From: Ancistrus triradiatus
Lineage: Eukaryota > Chordata > Actinopteri > Siluriformes > Loricariidae
Length of the DNA stretch: 64,000 bases
Reading direction: 5' to 3'
NCBI GenBank assembly: GCA_025084515.1
Contig: JAJAGP010002209.1
Span: 62,001-126,000, forward strand
Below are positions 24,501-32,439 of this stretch, in pieces. A program made the translations under genes and the position numbers. The stretch's first letter is position 1. Each line of letters opens with the position of its first letter. Below the pieces are notes generated by a model. The model was not told the DNA's origin, ran no database searches, and saw only the letters and a program-made list of their open reading frames with translations.

Positions 24501-27500
24501 TCTAAATTTTGCTTTAGCAAAGTAGATCTCTATAAACAGGGCTCATGAAAACTGAGTAAACCAAAATTCCTTGACTGTATGGGAACTATCAATTAAACAA
24601 ACAAACAAACAAACAAAAATAAACTTGTTTAATCAACTTCAGACTTCTCTCAAGCATGAGAAAATGCATATTTTTTAAATGAAAAAAGTGCAATTACTAC
24701 AGAGAGGGACACGATATTTATGATAGAGATAACAGTAGTAGAGTTGGGAAATCACTGGGGACATGAGTACAACACAGTAGAAAAGAAAGAGATGCCCACT
24801 ATGACAAGAATGAACTCGCGAATTGTTATCATTAACATGCAACCATTTTTATGGCTCACCTACATGTTCCCTTTTCCAGGTAATTTAACACAGAGCGTCA
24901 TACAAAACTCAATTGTTTGAAAGAAGAAAAGTATGTTAATATAGCTGAAAGAGAATACCTGGTCTTAATTAAGCCTATTTCATTGTAAATACCCTACCGT
25001 ATGTAAATCTGACCATAAGTAAAAGCACACTAAATATTTGCTGTTTTATGATAACACATACTGCTGTGTGTAGGCCATTTTTGTCATTGCACTGAATTCA
25101 TTAAACTGATGCGCTGGAATCAACAATTCTGCACAGAACTTTTCCACTGTTCATTCATTTCAATTGAAGCCAGAAATGCTGTTATATAACCCACAAAGAA
25201 AAGTACGTCATATTATGTACTCCAGAATGTCCAGTAAAGGCTTAATTATGCTTTATTCTTGGTGATGAAGCTATTTTTCAGAAAAGTGTGTTCCTGAACA
25301 TTTATGTGTGTATTTTATGGATTTTGGATTTCTGATCACAAGACTCATGTTAAGCACAAGGATGTCCAAGCATGTCTGGGCTTGCAGTTAGTGTAGTGCT
25401 ATGTAAACGCTTAGGCCTGGGCATACAGTGTGGCAAAAAAGTATTTAGTCAGCCACTGATTGTACAAGTTCTCCTACTTAGAAAGATGAGAAAGGTCTGT
25501 AATTTTCATGAAAGGTACACTTCATCTATGAGAGACACAATGAGAAAAAAAATCCAGGAAATCACATTGTAGGATTTTTAAAGAATTTACTTGTGAATTA
25601 TGGTGGAAAATAAGTATTTGGTCAATAACAAATGTTCAACTCAATACTTTGTAACATAACCTTTGTTGGCAATGACAGAGGTCAGATGTTTCCTGTAAGT
25701 CTTCACCAGGTTGGCACACACTGTAGCTGGTATTTTGGCCCATTCCTCCATGCAGATCTCCTCTAGAGCAGTGATGTTTTGGGTCTGTTGCTGGAAAACA
25801 CGGACTTTCAACTCCCTCCACAATGTCCTTGAAATGCTTTTTACGCAATCCTTCGTTGCCCGAGCAGTGCGTTTTGAATCATTGTCATTCTGAAAGACCT
25901 AGCCACGATCCATCTTCCATGCTCTCACTGATGGAAGGAGGTTTTGGCTTAAAATATCACAATACATGGTCCCGTTCATTCTTCCCTTAACACAGATCAG
26001 TCGTCCTGTCCCCTCTGCAGAAAAACAGCCCCAAAGCATGATGTTTCCACCCCCATACTTCACAGTAGGTATGGTGTTCTTGGGATGCAACTCAGCATTC
26101 TTCTTCCTCCAAACACAACAAGTTGAGTTTTTACCAAAAAGTTCTATTTTGACCACACGATATTCTCCCCAATCCTCTTCTGGATCATCCATATGCTCTC
26201 TGACAAACTTCAGACGGGCCTGGACATGTACTGGCTTCTTGTTGTTACAGGTCTGTAAGAGCCAGAAATCGTGCTTGTTTGTGGGTGACCAAATACTTAT
26301 TTTCCACCATGATTTACAATTAATTTCTTTAAAAATCCTACAATGTGATTTCCTGGATTTATTTCCTCATTTTGTCTCTCATAGTTAAAGTGTACCTATG
26401 ATGAAAATTACAGACCTCTCTCATCTTTCTAAGTAGGAGATCTTGCACAATCAGTGACTAACTAAATACACTGCTCAAAAAAAATAAAGGGAACACTTAA
26501 ACAACACAATATAACTCCAAGCAAATCAAACTTCTGTGAAATCAAACTGTCCACTTAGGAAGCAACACTGATTGACAATCAATTTCACATGCTGTTGTGC
26601 ACATAGAATAGACAACAGGTGGAAATTATTGGCAATTAGCAAGACACACTCAATAAAGGAGTGATTCTGCAAGTGGGGACCACAGACCACTTCTCAGTAC
26701 CTATGCTTTCTGGCTGATGTTTTGGTCACTTTTGAATGTTGGTGGTGCTTTCACACTCGTGGTAGCATGAGATGGACTCTACAACCCACACAAGTGGCTC
26801 AGGAAGTGCAGCTCATCCATGATGGCACACCAATGCAAGCTGTGGCAAGAAGGTTTGCTGTGTCTGTCAGCGTAGTGTCCAGAGGCTGGAGGTGCTACCA
26901 GGAGATAGGTCAGTACACCAGAAGACTTGGAGGAGGCCGTAGGAGGGCAACAACCCAGCAGCAGGACCGCTACCTCCGCCTTTGTGCAAGGCGGAACAGG
27001 AGGAGCACTGCCAGAGCCCTGCAAAATGACCTCCAGCAGGCCACAAATGTGCATGTGTCTGCACAAACAGTTAGAAACCGATGAGGGCCCGACGTCCACA
27101 GATGGGGGTTGTGCTCACAGCCCAACACCGTGCAGGACGCTTGGCATTTGCCAGAGAACACCAGGATTGGCAAATTCGCCACTGGCGCCCTGCGCTCTTC
27201 ACAGATGAAAGCAGGTTCACACTGAGCACATGTGACAGACGTGACAGAGTCTGGAGACGCCGTGGAGAGGGATCTGCTGCCTGCAACATCCTTCAGCATG
27301 GCCGATTTGGCAGTGGGTCAGTAATGGTGTGGGGTGGCATTTTTTGGAGGGCCACACAGCCCTCCATGTGCTCGCTAGAAGTAGCCTGACTGCCATTAGG
27401 TACCGAAATGAGATCCTCAGACCCCTTGTGAGACCATATGCTGGTGTGGTTGGCCCTGGGTTCCTCCTAATGCAGGACAATGCCAGACTTCATGTGGCTG

Positions 27501-27963
27501 GAGTGTGTCAGCAGTTCCTGCAAGATGAAGGCGATTGAGCACATCTGGGACATCATGTCTCGCTCCATCCACCACATCACGTTGCATCCCAGACTGTCCA
27601 GGAGTTGGCGGATGCTTTAGTCCAGGTCTGGGAGGAGATCCCTCAGGAGACCATCCGCCACCTCATCAGGAGCATGCCCAGGCGTTGTAGGGAGGTCATA
27701 CAGGCACGTGGAGGCCACACACAATACTGAGCCTCATTTTGACTTGTTTTAAGGACATTACATCAAAGTTGGATCAGCCTGTAGTGTGTTTTTCCACTTT
27801 CATTTTGTGTGACTCCAAATCCATTTTTGTTGTCAGCACATACAACTTTGTACAGAACAAAGTATTTAATGAAAATATTTCATTCATTCAGATCTAGGAT
27901 GTGTTATTTGAGTGTTCCCTTTATTTTTTTTAGCAGTGTACTTTTTTGCCCCACTGTTTGTGT

Positions 27964-28012
<49 letters not shown>

Positions 28013-29330
28013 GTTAAGTCGCCAAACTCTTTCTTCTACAAAAATTAATCTACAAAAATAACATTACTTTCTCATTTAACTTTCTCATGTTTTCCTCTGA
28101 ACACTTTATAGCATCCATGTTAGAACATGTATTCATTCATTGTCTCATCCGCTTATAATAGTCAGGGTCGTGGGAGAGCTGGCAACACAGGGTGCAAGGC
28201 AGGAACAACCTTAGACAGGGCACCAATCCATTGAAGAGCACATACACTCACACTCTCATACACACATTCACAGTAAGGGGCACTTTGGAAACACCAATTA
28301 ACCTAACACACTTTGAAATGTGGGAGGAAACCGTAGCGCTCGGAGAAAACCCACACAAACATGGGGAGAACATGCAAACTCCACAAAGGCGGAGCCCGGG
28401 GTCGAGATCAAAACGGGGATCTCGGAGCTGTGAAGCAACAGTGCTAACCCATGCACCACCACAGTTCAATCCAAGTCACTGTTACATTTTAACAGCAAGC
28501 TCAAAACTGTATATCCCCTTTGATAAACATAATACAGGTAGGTCTTCAAGAGCAGTCTCAAGCAGTTTGCTAAGACTGGATTGGGAAATTACATAGAGCT
28601 AGAGAGCTATATAAAAAGGTATTAAAGTATTTTGGCATCCCAGTAGGAACTGTGTAGACCATAGTCCAGAAGTGTAAGAAACGTGAACACATAAAAAATA
28701 TCAAGAAGTGGAAGACCAAAAATAACTGAAAGAACTTTTCGGGAGAAAAACACAAAGAAAACCATTGCTTACTTCTAGACACCAGGTCACATGCTTGGAA
28801 TATGCTAAACAGTACATTTTAACAAACCAGATCTGATGAGACCAAAGTTGAACCTTTTAGTCATAATTAACACAGATATGTATGGCAAGAAAAATAAATA
28901 TATGAGGTGAAGAAGTAAAACATGGTGGAGAACCACTGATGTTTTGAGGGTGTATGTCTGCATCAGGGACTGGAGGTCCCCAGAACATGGAAGGAAAAAT
29001 GAAGGCATGCCAGTATCGACAGTCTCCTGCAACAAGACTTAATAATCAGTGTCTCCAGTGTTCAGTGTTCAATAGGTGGTGCTGTAATTTTAGAGTTGCC
29101 AGATCCTGAGGTTGAATCCCACACAGGTCTATGTAAATAAGACCAAAAAAAGCGATATCTGTAAAAATAAGTGGATCTGGTAACTTATTTTTTTAAACAA
29201 AAAATAATATTTTACTTACCACATCATAGCCTGTGGGAGCTCTGTTTCTCGAGGCAACAACACCGACACCTGTGATAGGATCCATAGGCACCTCTGGCAG
29301 GGCATCCGACAAGTCCCGCACCTCAGGCAT
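6474..29330 (-). CDS. mvb12b: Multivesicular body subunit 12B (ESCRT-I subunit), nine coding exons
   Basis: Joining nine minus-strand exons (29220-29330, 24319-24426, 22849-22945, 22546-22675, 22211-22366, 14760-14851, 8169-8224, 6634-6693, 6474-6560) gives an 897-nt frame: 298 codons plus a TAA stop at 6474-6476. Every junction has GT donor and AG acceptor and the codon phases agree. The protein starts MPEVRDLSDALPEV. It then has the MABP domain (about residues 15-165; PITGVGVVASRNRAPTGYDV, DADLWKDGLFKSKVTRYLC, GRSKQAPPQYTFIG), a Ser/Thr-rich linker, and a C-terminal UMA domain (DGVPFMISEKF, MGIRIKSLADVEKEYEYSFR). From family knowledge, MVB12 proteins are ESCRT-I subunits: MABP contacts membranes, and UMA marks the UBAP1/MVB12 class that joins the ESCRT-I core for endosomal cargo sorting. 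Human MVB12B is about 20 residues longer, with an N-terminal extension before MPEV that is not seen here. No frame break is visible, so I read it as functional. The gene is spread out because its introns are full of transposons. Splice sites are read by eye, without transcripts. Confidence 0.95.
6634..6693 (-). CDS. mvb12b: mvb12b coding exon 8 (UMA domain)
   Basis: The exon is 60 bases and encodes LQQVDLMGIRIKSLADVEKE, phase 0 at both ends. The acceptor is TTCTGCAG and the donor GAG|GTGGGT. It aligns without gaps to the UMA core of human MVB12B. Confidence 0.93.
7202..8082. mobile_element. Composite Tc1 derivative with CAGTGGTGCTTGAAAG ends
   Basis: Both ends carry the inverted repeat CAGTGGTGCTTGAAAGTTTG, with TA on each side, in the intron between mvb12b exons 8 and 7. 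The centre is mixed. About 7285-7690 matches a different Tc1-like sequence also seen at 18785-19280 (GAAGAGCTTTCTT, TGTGACCTCCCCTTACACTTG). After it come short pieces of the usual transposase (TTCTATGCAACTGAAGG). It has no coding capacity and depends on helper transposase if mobile at all. Confidence 0.8.
8169..8224 (-). CDS. mvb12b: mvb12b coding exon 7 (UMA domain)
   Basis: The exon is 56 bases and encodes AMDGVPFMISEKFACASSD, completing an Ala codon from exon 6. The acceptor is TTTCAG and the donor GAT|GTAAGT. DGVPFMISEKF is the opening of the UMA motif. Confidence 0.93.
8977..10548 (-). mobile_element. Tc1-like transposon with CAGTGGTGCTTGAAAG ends, carrying a SINE fragment
   Basis: About 1.57 kb with inverted ends CAGTGGTGCTTGAAAG and TA at the right side. 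The minus-strand transposase is in pieces. 9617-9955 has the paired DNA-binding region, VHESTIRRTLNNNGV and VLWMDETKIELFG (first Asp). 9195-9497 has MQQDNDPKHTSRSTKEW (second Asp), SHSPDLNPMEMLW (third acidic residue) and the end GQGAHTRY. A SINE tail (9538-9605) separates the two pieces. The N-terminal HTH (to about 10190) is frameshifted. Lies in the mvb12b intron between exons 7 and 6. Confidence 0.9.
9538..9605 (-). repeat. SINE tail fragment inside the Tc1 element
   Basis: The stretch TTTAGCAGACGCCCTTATCC and the following CTTACAATTGGTACAGTCTT match the tail of the SINE at 4469-4656. It interrupts the transposase frame, so it arrived later than the Tc1. Confidence 0.7.
10553..12108 (+). 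pseudogene. Decayed hAT transposase (Charlie / GTF2IRD2-SCAND3 type)
   Basis: The ends look like weak hAT inverted repeats (left GGTGGTTGCCAACC near 10560, right inverted CAGTGGTCACCC near 12108). Broken plus-strand frames give peptides typical of this class: AFKVKLALWIS near 11420, IENLSAKFQ near 11645 and LTDAQLTDCIRLDAS near 11830-11880. Stops and frameshifts occur every few dozen codons. A MITE-like segment (about 10750-10960) sits inside. Confidence 0.55.
12110..12700. other. Intronic sequence without recognised features
   Basis: AT-rich, no open frame of note, no terminal repeats recognised. Within the mvb12b intron between exons 7 and 6. Confidence 0.3.
12700..13891 (+). mobile_element. 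Tc1-like transposon, nearly whole transposase with frameshifts
   Basis: The plus strand reads KTKELLKDNRKKIVDLHQ and AGKSESTIGKQVGVNKSTVG (DNA-binding part, 12706-12835). After frame changes, 12991-13512 has MDDPEEDWENIMWSDETK (first Asp), GFQHDNDPKHTV (second Asp) and SPDLSPIENLWRE (third acidic residue). All three DDE residues are present but the frames are not joined. The right end is TTTTTTGCCTCACTG at 13891 followed by TA. The left terminal repeat is missing. Confidence 0.88.
14040..14690 (-). mobile_element. Tc1-like fragment (DNA-binding region only)
   Basis: The minus-strand frame 14208-14396 contains KRRLSRIMLKNRKCTFKQLA and GGATNVSEHTKRC, which resemble the second half of a Tc1 paired DNA-binding domain. 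No catalytic core is found. Its ends are not defined. Confidence 0.45.
14760..14851 (-). CDS. mvb12b: mvb12b coding exon 6 (linker to UMA domain)
   Basis: The exon encodes HISMTLPASFRKSTIRPDYE followed by HQNSNLYAIS. The acceptor is CTGCAG and the donor G|GTAAGC. The intron before it is about 7.4 kb and holds the LTR/minisatellite element and a Tc1 copy. Confidence 0.93.
14930..15287. repeat. Possible hAT remnant interrupted by the LTR element
   Basis: GGGATGAACCGATGCCAC (15001) and AATATCGGTATCAGTA (18466) look like the two sides of a hAT MITE. The 15.29-17.95 kb element and a LINE 3' end separate them. Weak evidence. Confidence 0.3.
15293..15835 (+). repeat. Left LTR-like direct repeat
   Basis: 543 bases, beginning TGTAACGGTGGGAGGCGG and ending CCGTGGAGCGTGACA. 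It shares with the right copy an A-rich purine stretch (CGAAAACAACCAACAAA), AACCCGCGATCTGA and GGAAGCCCCACAGCTGAATG. A run of C follows at 15839-15848. Confidence 0.78.
15933..16040. repeat. 27-bp tandem repeat, four copies
   Basis: The unit is CGACGAGCGGAGC + CGACGACGAGAGGC, nearly identical in four copies. It is the first of three arrays inside the LTR-type element. Confidence 0.85.
16140..16236. repeat. 30-bp tandem repeat, three copies
   Basis: The unit is GTGGACGACGTGAGG + CTGACGAGCAGAGCC. It is the second array of the LTR-type element and shares the ACGAGC core with the first. Confidence 0.85.
16245..17462. repeat. 31-bp GC-rich minisatellite, about 39 copies in ordered variants
   Basis: The base unit is GGGTCTCCCGTGGAG + GAGCCGCTCTCTGGAC. 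Variants change in order along the array: GAGCCG up to about 16715, GAGACG from 16741, CCCTTGG from about 17055, GGGCGG from about 17108 and GGAAGAG from about 17187. The unit has no stop codon in several frames on both strands, so frames of 260-530 codons appear on each strand. Since 31 is not a multiple of three and units carry 1-2 base indels, these are not credible proteins. Confidence 0.92.
17463..17948 (+). repeat. Right LTR-like direct repeat, 5'-truncated
   Basis: Highly similar by eye to 15348-15835, from AAGTATTTATTCGAAAAC to GTGGAGCGTGACA. It differs mainly by a short duplication in the GGTGCGTAGGAACGC region. Its missing start has been replaced by the end of the 31-bp array. Confidence 0.78.
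17960..18200 (+). mobile_element. LINE 3'-end fragment (L2/CR1-like)
   Basis: It encodes a short RT C-terminal phrase (KTLLKTHLFSQHF, 18085-18120) and then a 3' tail (GGAAGGTGCTATATAAATG). No RT core is present. Confidence 0.6.
18785..19390 (+). mobile_element. Second Tc1-like family, degenerate
   Basis: It shares GAAGAGCTTTCTTTTAGC and TGTGACCTCCCCTTACACTT with 7285-7690. Near 19310-19390 the plus strand gives a transposase-like phrase (KIGMRISGKK and, in another frame, VIWTDKSRFEIY). The Asp of WTDKSRF would be the first catalytic residue. Heavily decayed. Confidence 0.55.
19546..20772 (+). mobile_element. Tc1-like transposon with CAGTGGTGCTTGAAAG ends
   Basis: The left end follows TA, and the right inverted end is AAACTTTCAAGCACCAC. 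The plus-strand frame 19805-20437 has the HTH (EISEELRKRVVDAHQAGKGY), VHESTIRRTLNNNGVHG and VLWTDETKIELF (first Asp). It stops just after, at TASHL. The C-terminal part (second Asp region near 20590, QQDNDPKHTS-like) is shortened and frameshifted. It retains the best DNA-binding half in this window but cannot encode whole transposase. In the intron between mvb12b exons 6 and 5. Confidence 0.88.
20774..21060 (+). mobile_element. PIF/Harbinger-like MITE end
   Basis: The sequence starts GGGCCTCATTCATGAGAC, the usual terminal motif of fish Harbinger MITEs, immediately after the Tc1 end. An inverted counterpart was not found with certainty, so the right border is approximate. Confidence 0.45.
21060..22210. 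other. Intronic sequence without recognised genes
   Basis: AT-rich DNA downstream of mvb12b exon 5. No coding frame, RNA gene or clear repeat ends seen. Confidence 0.3.
22211..22366 (-). CDS. mvb12b: mvb12b coding exon 5 (end of MABP and Ser/Thr-rich linker)
   Basis: The exon encodes ELNNMGIWYRMGKVPRTQ and then a low-complexity Ser/Thr/Asn stretch of about 30 residues ending LVPI. The donor is AA|GTATGT. The linker is the least conserved part of the family, and here it is dominated by Thr and Ser. Frame stays open past the donor, but the continuation does not resemble MVB12. Confidence 0.92.
22546..22675 (-). CDS. mvb12b: mvb12b coding exon 4 (MABP domain)
   Basis: The exon encodes EPAFRKRRLCIKFIPRDS to APPQYTFI, with split codons at both ends. 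The acceptor is TATAG and the donor GG|GTCAGT. The next intron is only 179 bases (22367-22545). Confidence 0.95.
22849..22945 (-). CDS. mvb12b: mvb12b coding exon 3 (MABP domain)
   Basis: The exon encodes 32 residues plus one base, SHLGNVLVDMKLIDIKDT to IQETVDT. The acceptor is TTACAG and the donor C|GTAAAC. The trailing C joins AG of the next exon to make Gln, giving the family sequence ETVDTQ. Confidence 0.95.
23035..24247 (+). mobile_element. DNA transposon with about 210-bp terminal inverted repeats
   Basis: The left arm (23035-23290) and right arm (24020-24247) are inverted copies. Shared phrases include CATCCATTCCTGCATTTCA, AATAATGAT.TG and TCTTTGAGGAGTAAAGAT. Between them is a degenerate plus-strand transposase with Tc1/mariner flavour (KTLPCEKEAS, RPLGWTITQWKWVLWSDKSV at 23610-23660). 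It fills most of the intron between mvb12b exons 3 and 2. The superfamily assignment is tentative. Confidence 0.6.
24319..24426 (-). CDS. mvb12b: mvb12b coding exon 2 (MABP domain)
   Basis: The exon encodes 36 residues, VAQTTDGIDADLWKDG through FTRVFSKEN, phase 0 at both ends. The acceptor is CTGTAG and the donor AAT|GTAAGT. DADLWKDG and VTRYLCFTR are signature stretches of the MVB12 MABP domain. Confidence 0.95.
24430..25430. other. Intronic sequence, nothing recognised apart from an AAAC microsatellite
   Basis: It contains (AAAC)n at about 24596-24617. No coding frame or RNA gene is seen. It lies between mvb12b exons 2 and 1. Confidence 0.3.
25436..27956 (-). mobile_element. Tc1-like transposon split by a second Tc1-type insertion
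   Basis: The left end CAGTGTGGCAAAAAAGTATT follows TA. The right end is interrupted: ...CAGTGACTAACTAAATA at 26468, then the inserted element 26469-27938, then the remaining TACTTTTTTGCCCCACTG to 27956. The minus-strand transposase (25641-26192) has MDDPEEDWGE, LFGKNSTCCVWRKKNAELHP, GCFSAEGTGRL and, after a frameshift, NLVKTYRKHLTSV. The DNA-binding region is deleted around 26230-26290. Non-functional. Confidence 0.88.
26469..27938 (+). mobile_element. Tc1/mariner element with CACTGCT ends, nearly full length
   Basis: 1,470 bases with inverted ends CACTGCTCAAAAAAAATAAA and TA at both sides, inserted in the terminal repeat of another Tc1. Plus-strand frames: 26722-27084 (HTH region, IHDGTPMQAVARRFAVSVSV), 27081-27389 (FTDESRFTL, first Asp; SGSVMVWGGI) and 27329-27538 (LLMQDNARLH, second Asp). 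A short deletion near 27530 removes SPDLNP before IEHIWD, and there are frameshifts, so the gene is dead. It is the longest copy of this family in the window. Confidence 0.88.
27964..28007. repeat. (CA)n microsatellite
   Basis: About 20 uninterrupted CA units directly after the Tc1 end. Confidence 0.95.
28140..28475 (-). repeat. Teleost dispersed repeat with tRNA-like start
   Basis: The minus strand begins GTGCATGGGTTAGCACTG and continues with GAGTTTGCATGTTCTCCCC and the CTCCGAGCGCTACGGTTTCC type of phrase. This is the common fish repeat with 'gtgggaggaaaccggag' on the other strand. A shorter copy is at 32440-32580. Confidence 0.65.
28520..29035 (+). pseudogene. Degenerate Tc1-like transposase
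   Basis: Plus-strand pieces resemble Tc1 transposase: SDETKVEPF-like at 28833-28860, HGGEPLMF near 28922 and SASGTGGPQNMEGKMK near 28960-29005. Many stops. Just upstream of mvb12b exon 1 on the other strand, within the intron to exon 2. Confidence 0.5.
29220..29330 (-). CDS. mvb12b: mvb12b coding exon 1 (start codon, N-terminus of MABP domain)
   Basis: The exon encodes 37 residues from ATG (29328-29330) to ...NRAPTGYDV and ends at a GTG|GTAAGT donor in phase 0. Exonic sequence continues nine bases upstream of the ATG to an AG acceptor at 29340-29343, so at least one upstream 5' UTR exon is expected. The start fits the conserved MPEV of vertebrate MVB12B. Confidence 0.93.
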
Positions 29331-29601
29331 TGTAACGTTCTAGATATAGGAATAAAAAAAATTTTTACATCAGAAAATTAGAAAATATTAGCACTTTAAA
29401 ACAATTTGCTAACGTGCCATCAAACATTTCTGACTCAAGTGGGGAATGCATTTTTAAAGAAGCTTAATTTGCCAATTAAGAAAAGGAAAAATTATATAGC
29501 ATCTTGCACTATCAACAAACTCTTGATAAAGTGAAAAAGTAAAACATCATGTACCATCAATTATTTGCCCATTTGTACACCACTGAACACTTGAAATTAT
29601 T

Positions 29602-30137
29602 GAGTGTGTTTACATGCTGCAGTTATCTGATTATTCAAGTGGTCATGTATATAGCCAAACTAGAAATCAGATTAAGACATCCGATAGAGAGAGCTGGATT
29701 TTAACCCCGTAATTGGATTACTCATTCAATGTATTCCAGTTACCAGACTATAATCGGTGTTCTCAGTCTGCACATGTGCACCAGCATTACCCCATGGTTG
29801 CCAGATCTGCCCATTTCTAAAGACTTGGCTTTTTTGGGCTCCCGGAATTAAACGTGCCATGGAATTAAAGGCAGCGAAACGGCTATTGAACACTTTTGGG
29901 GAGACTTGCAGTATATACATGAGAAGACAAATAATTTGATGGTTTAATATTAAAGTTCGAAGTTTATGTCACATATTTGTAGGAGATTATTGGCTGGTTG
30001 AAAAGTAAAAACCCAATGGCTTCCTGAATCACCTAAACCCGGAGCTTCCCCATTGTGCATATATACTCGATCGGGATTACTAACAAAATTTGATTTTCTG
30101 CAGTTATCAGATTATTAAGTGCAAAAACACACTCACT
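29602..30137. mobile_element. MITE with TGAGTGTGTTT ends
   Basis: Inverted ends TGAGTGTGTTT at 29602 and the reverse of ACACACTCA at about 30137, with a longer inverted phrase CTGCAGTTATCTGATTATT / TCTGCAGTTATCAGATTATT. Part of it recurs at 10750-10960. No coding capacity. Confidence 0.55.
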
Positions 30138-30177
30138 GTTCATTGAGTTAAATGGATTTTGATATATCCAACATTTG

Positions 30178-30230
30178 CATTTTAGATTTAGTCATTTAGC
30201 AGATGCTCTTATCCAGAGTGACTCATCATT
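30178..30230 (-). repeat. SINE tail fragment
   Basis: CATTTAGCAGATGCTCTTAT with CCAGAGTGACTCA matches the SINE tail at 4469 with some changes. Confidence 0.6.
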
Positions 30231-30239
30231 GAGCATCAT

Positions 30240-30882
30240 TTAAATTCTACAGCCTACCTGAGTATTGTTGCTGACCATTTTCAACCCTTTATAACCAGTG
30301 TACCATCTTCTGATGGCTACTTCCAGCAGGATGAAGCACCATGTCACAAATCTCAAACCGCATCAGCATATGAGCAGAAAACATTCAGTCTGCACATCCA
30401 GTCTACATAGCGAACCCGACACAATGTAACGTAAATCAGCCTGATTGCTAGAAAAGTCTACATGCTCGTTAAGGCTATATTTAGGGCTATGACTAGCTAA
30501 GAAGTAAAGCAGTGTGATGACTGTTTATGTTGTCCCTAAATTAGTTAACACAAAGCTTTGCTCAAGAACATAACCACAGCATACAGAAAGCTAATTTGTG
30601 AAAGCCTGAGCTTCATTTGCGGTATCTTTATGATCATAGTCACACACACCTACTCCGCTCACAGTGACACATAAAATACACCAGAAAGCAAAGCATTAGT
30701 TAAAGTAGTTATTTTGGAGACTGAATGCACATTTCAGTACAGTAAGTCTACTCAGTTTAGTTTGGTCATAAGTGCAGCACAACACTTAAACATAGTAAGA
30801 AATGTACAGTAGTCTTATGAACTTGTAGTATGATATTTAGGCCTGTAATGACTTTCAATAGCTATTATTTCACCCCAGACAA
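30240..30882. other. Unassigned sequence upstream of mvb12b exon 1
   Basis: No coding frame, RNA or repeat ends recognised. Confidence 0.3.
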
Positions 30883-31322
30883 CAGCGGTGCTTGAAAGTT
30901 TGTGAACCCTTAAGAATTTTCTATATTTCTGCATAAATATGACCTAAAACATCATCAGATTTTTACACAAGTCCTAAAAGTAGATAAAGAGAACCCAGTT
31001 AAACAAATGAGACAAAAATATTATACTTGGTCATTTATTTATTGAGGAAAATGATCCAATATTACATATTAGTGAGTGGCAAAAGTATGTGATCCTCTAG
31101 GATTAGCAGTTAATTTAAAGGTGAAATTAGAGTCAGGTGTTTTCAATCAATGGGATGCCAATCAGGTGTCAGGGGGCACCCTGTTTTATTTAAAGAACAG
31201 GGATCTATCAAAGTCTGCTCTTCACAACACATGTTTGTGGACGTGTATCATGGCACGAACAAAGGAGATTTCTGAGGAGCTCAGAAAAAGAGTTGTTGAT
31301 ACTCATCAGGTTTGAAAAGGTT

Positions 31323-31422
31323 NNNNNNNNNNNNNNNNNNNNNNNNNNNNNNNNNNNNNNNNNNNNNNNNNNNNNNNNNNNNNNNNNNNNNNNNNNNNNN
31401 NNNNNNNNNNNNNNNNNNNNNN
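31323..31422. other. Assembly gap (100 N)
   Basis: Exactly 100 undetermined bases, the usual placeholder for an unknown-length gap. It falls between a Tc1 piece and a LINE 3' end, two repeats that commonly break assemblies. Confidence 0.99.
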
Positions 31423-31640
31423 TGCCGCCCAAGGAGGTTGGGTCCCTTTTTGAGTCTTGGTCCTCCTAAGGTTTCTTCCTATAACTCAGGGAGTTTTTCC
31501 TTGCCACTGTCACCCTAGGCTTGCTCAATTTGGGATTGGACGTAGTTATTAGGAGATAATCTAAACTTGTAAAGTTGCTTTGAGACAATGCTCCATTGTA
31601 AAAAGCGCTATATAAATAAATCTGACTTGACTTGACTTGA
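31423..31640 (+). mobile_element. L2-like LINE 3' UTR and tail
   Basis: It matches the 3' UTR of the L2 at 43673-48309 (TTTCTTCCTATAACTCAGGG, GCCACTGTCACCCTAGGCTT, AAAGCGCTATATAAATAAAT) and ends in TGACT pentamers. Its 5' part may be in the gap. Confidence 0.8.
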
Positions 31641-32439
31641 AATTCAAGACCATTGTTACCCTCCCCAGGAGTGGTCGACCAACAAAGATCACTCCAAGAG
31701 CAAGGCGTGTAATAGCTGGTGAGGTCACAAAGGACCCCAGGGTAACTTCTAAGCAACTGAAGGCCTCTCTCACATTGGCTAATGTTAACGTTCATGAGTC
31801 CAAGAATAAAGTTAATCTTTTGTAATCCTGATCTTAATCCAATCAAAATGTTATGGAAGGACCTGAAGTAAGCAGTTAATGTGAGGAAACCCACCAACAT
31901 CCCAGAACTGAAGCTGTTCTGTACGGAGGAATGGGCTAAAATTCCTCCAAGCCAGTGTGCAGGACTGATCAACAGCTACAGGAAACGTTTAGTTTCAGTT
32001 ATTGCTGCACAGGGGGGGGGTCACACCAGATACTGAAAGCAAAGTTTGGCCACTCAATAATATTTAATATTGAATCATTTTCCTCAATAACTACATGACC
32101 AAGTATAATATTTTTGTCTCATTTGTTTAACTGGGTTCTCTTCATGTACTTTTAGGACTTGTGTGAAAAGCTGATGATGTTTTAGGTCATATTTATGCAG
32201 GAATATAGAAAATTCTAAAGGGTTCACAAACTTTCAAGCACCACTGTATCTGGGTGGCGCTGCACTTTCAGAACATTCTCATGTTCCGTTATCAATTAAC
32301 ATTAAACAAAAATAAATTGTTGCCATTTGTAAATTGATTCAGAATTGTCCAAGTCTGCATTATGACACAATCAATTTTTTTCTCCACCCCTAAAAATGAA
32401 ACAACTCTTCTGAGGCTGTTCTGTAATCAATTAATCTAA

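Larger units (their letters stand above)
30883..32246 (+). mobile_element. Tc1-like transposon with CAGCGGTGCTTGAAAG ends, holding an assembly gap and a LINE tail
   Basis: Left end CAGCGGTGCTTGAAAGTTTG, right inverted end AAACTTTCAAGCACCACTG followed by TA. The start of the transposase (ARTKEISEELRKRVVD) is at 31248. It is cut by 100 N (31323-31422) and by an L2 3' end (31423-31640), then resumes (SRPTKITPRARRVIAGEVTK, LTLANVNVHES). The C-terminal part (near 31840-32030) is frameshifted. Confidence 0.85.

Noticed and set aside
24720..24920. Short open frame with a hydrophobic end
   Set aside because: No family resemblance, no splice context, and chance length for AT-rich intron DNA.
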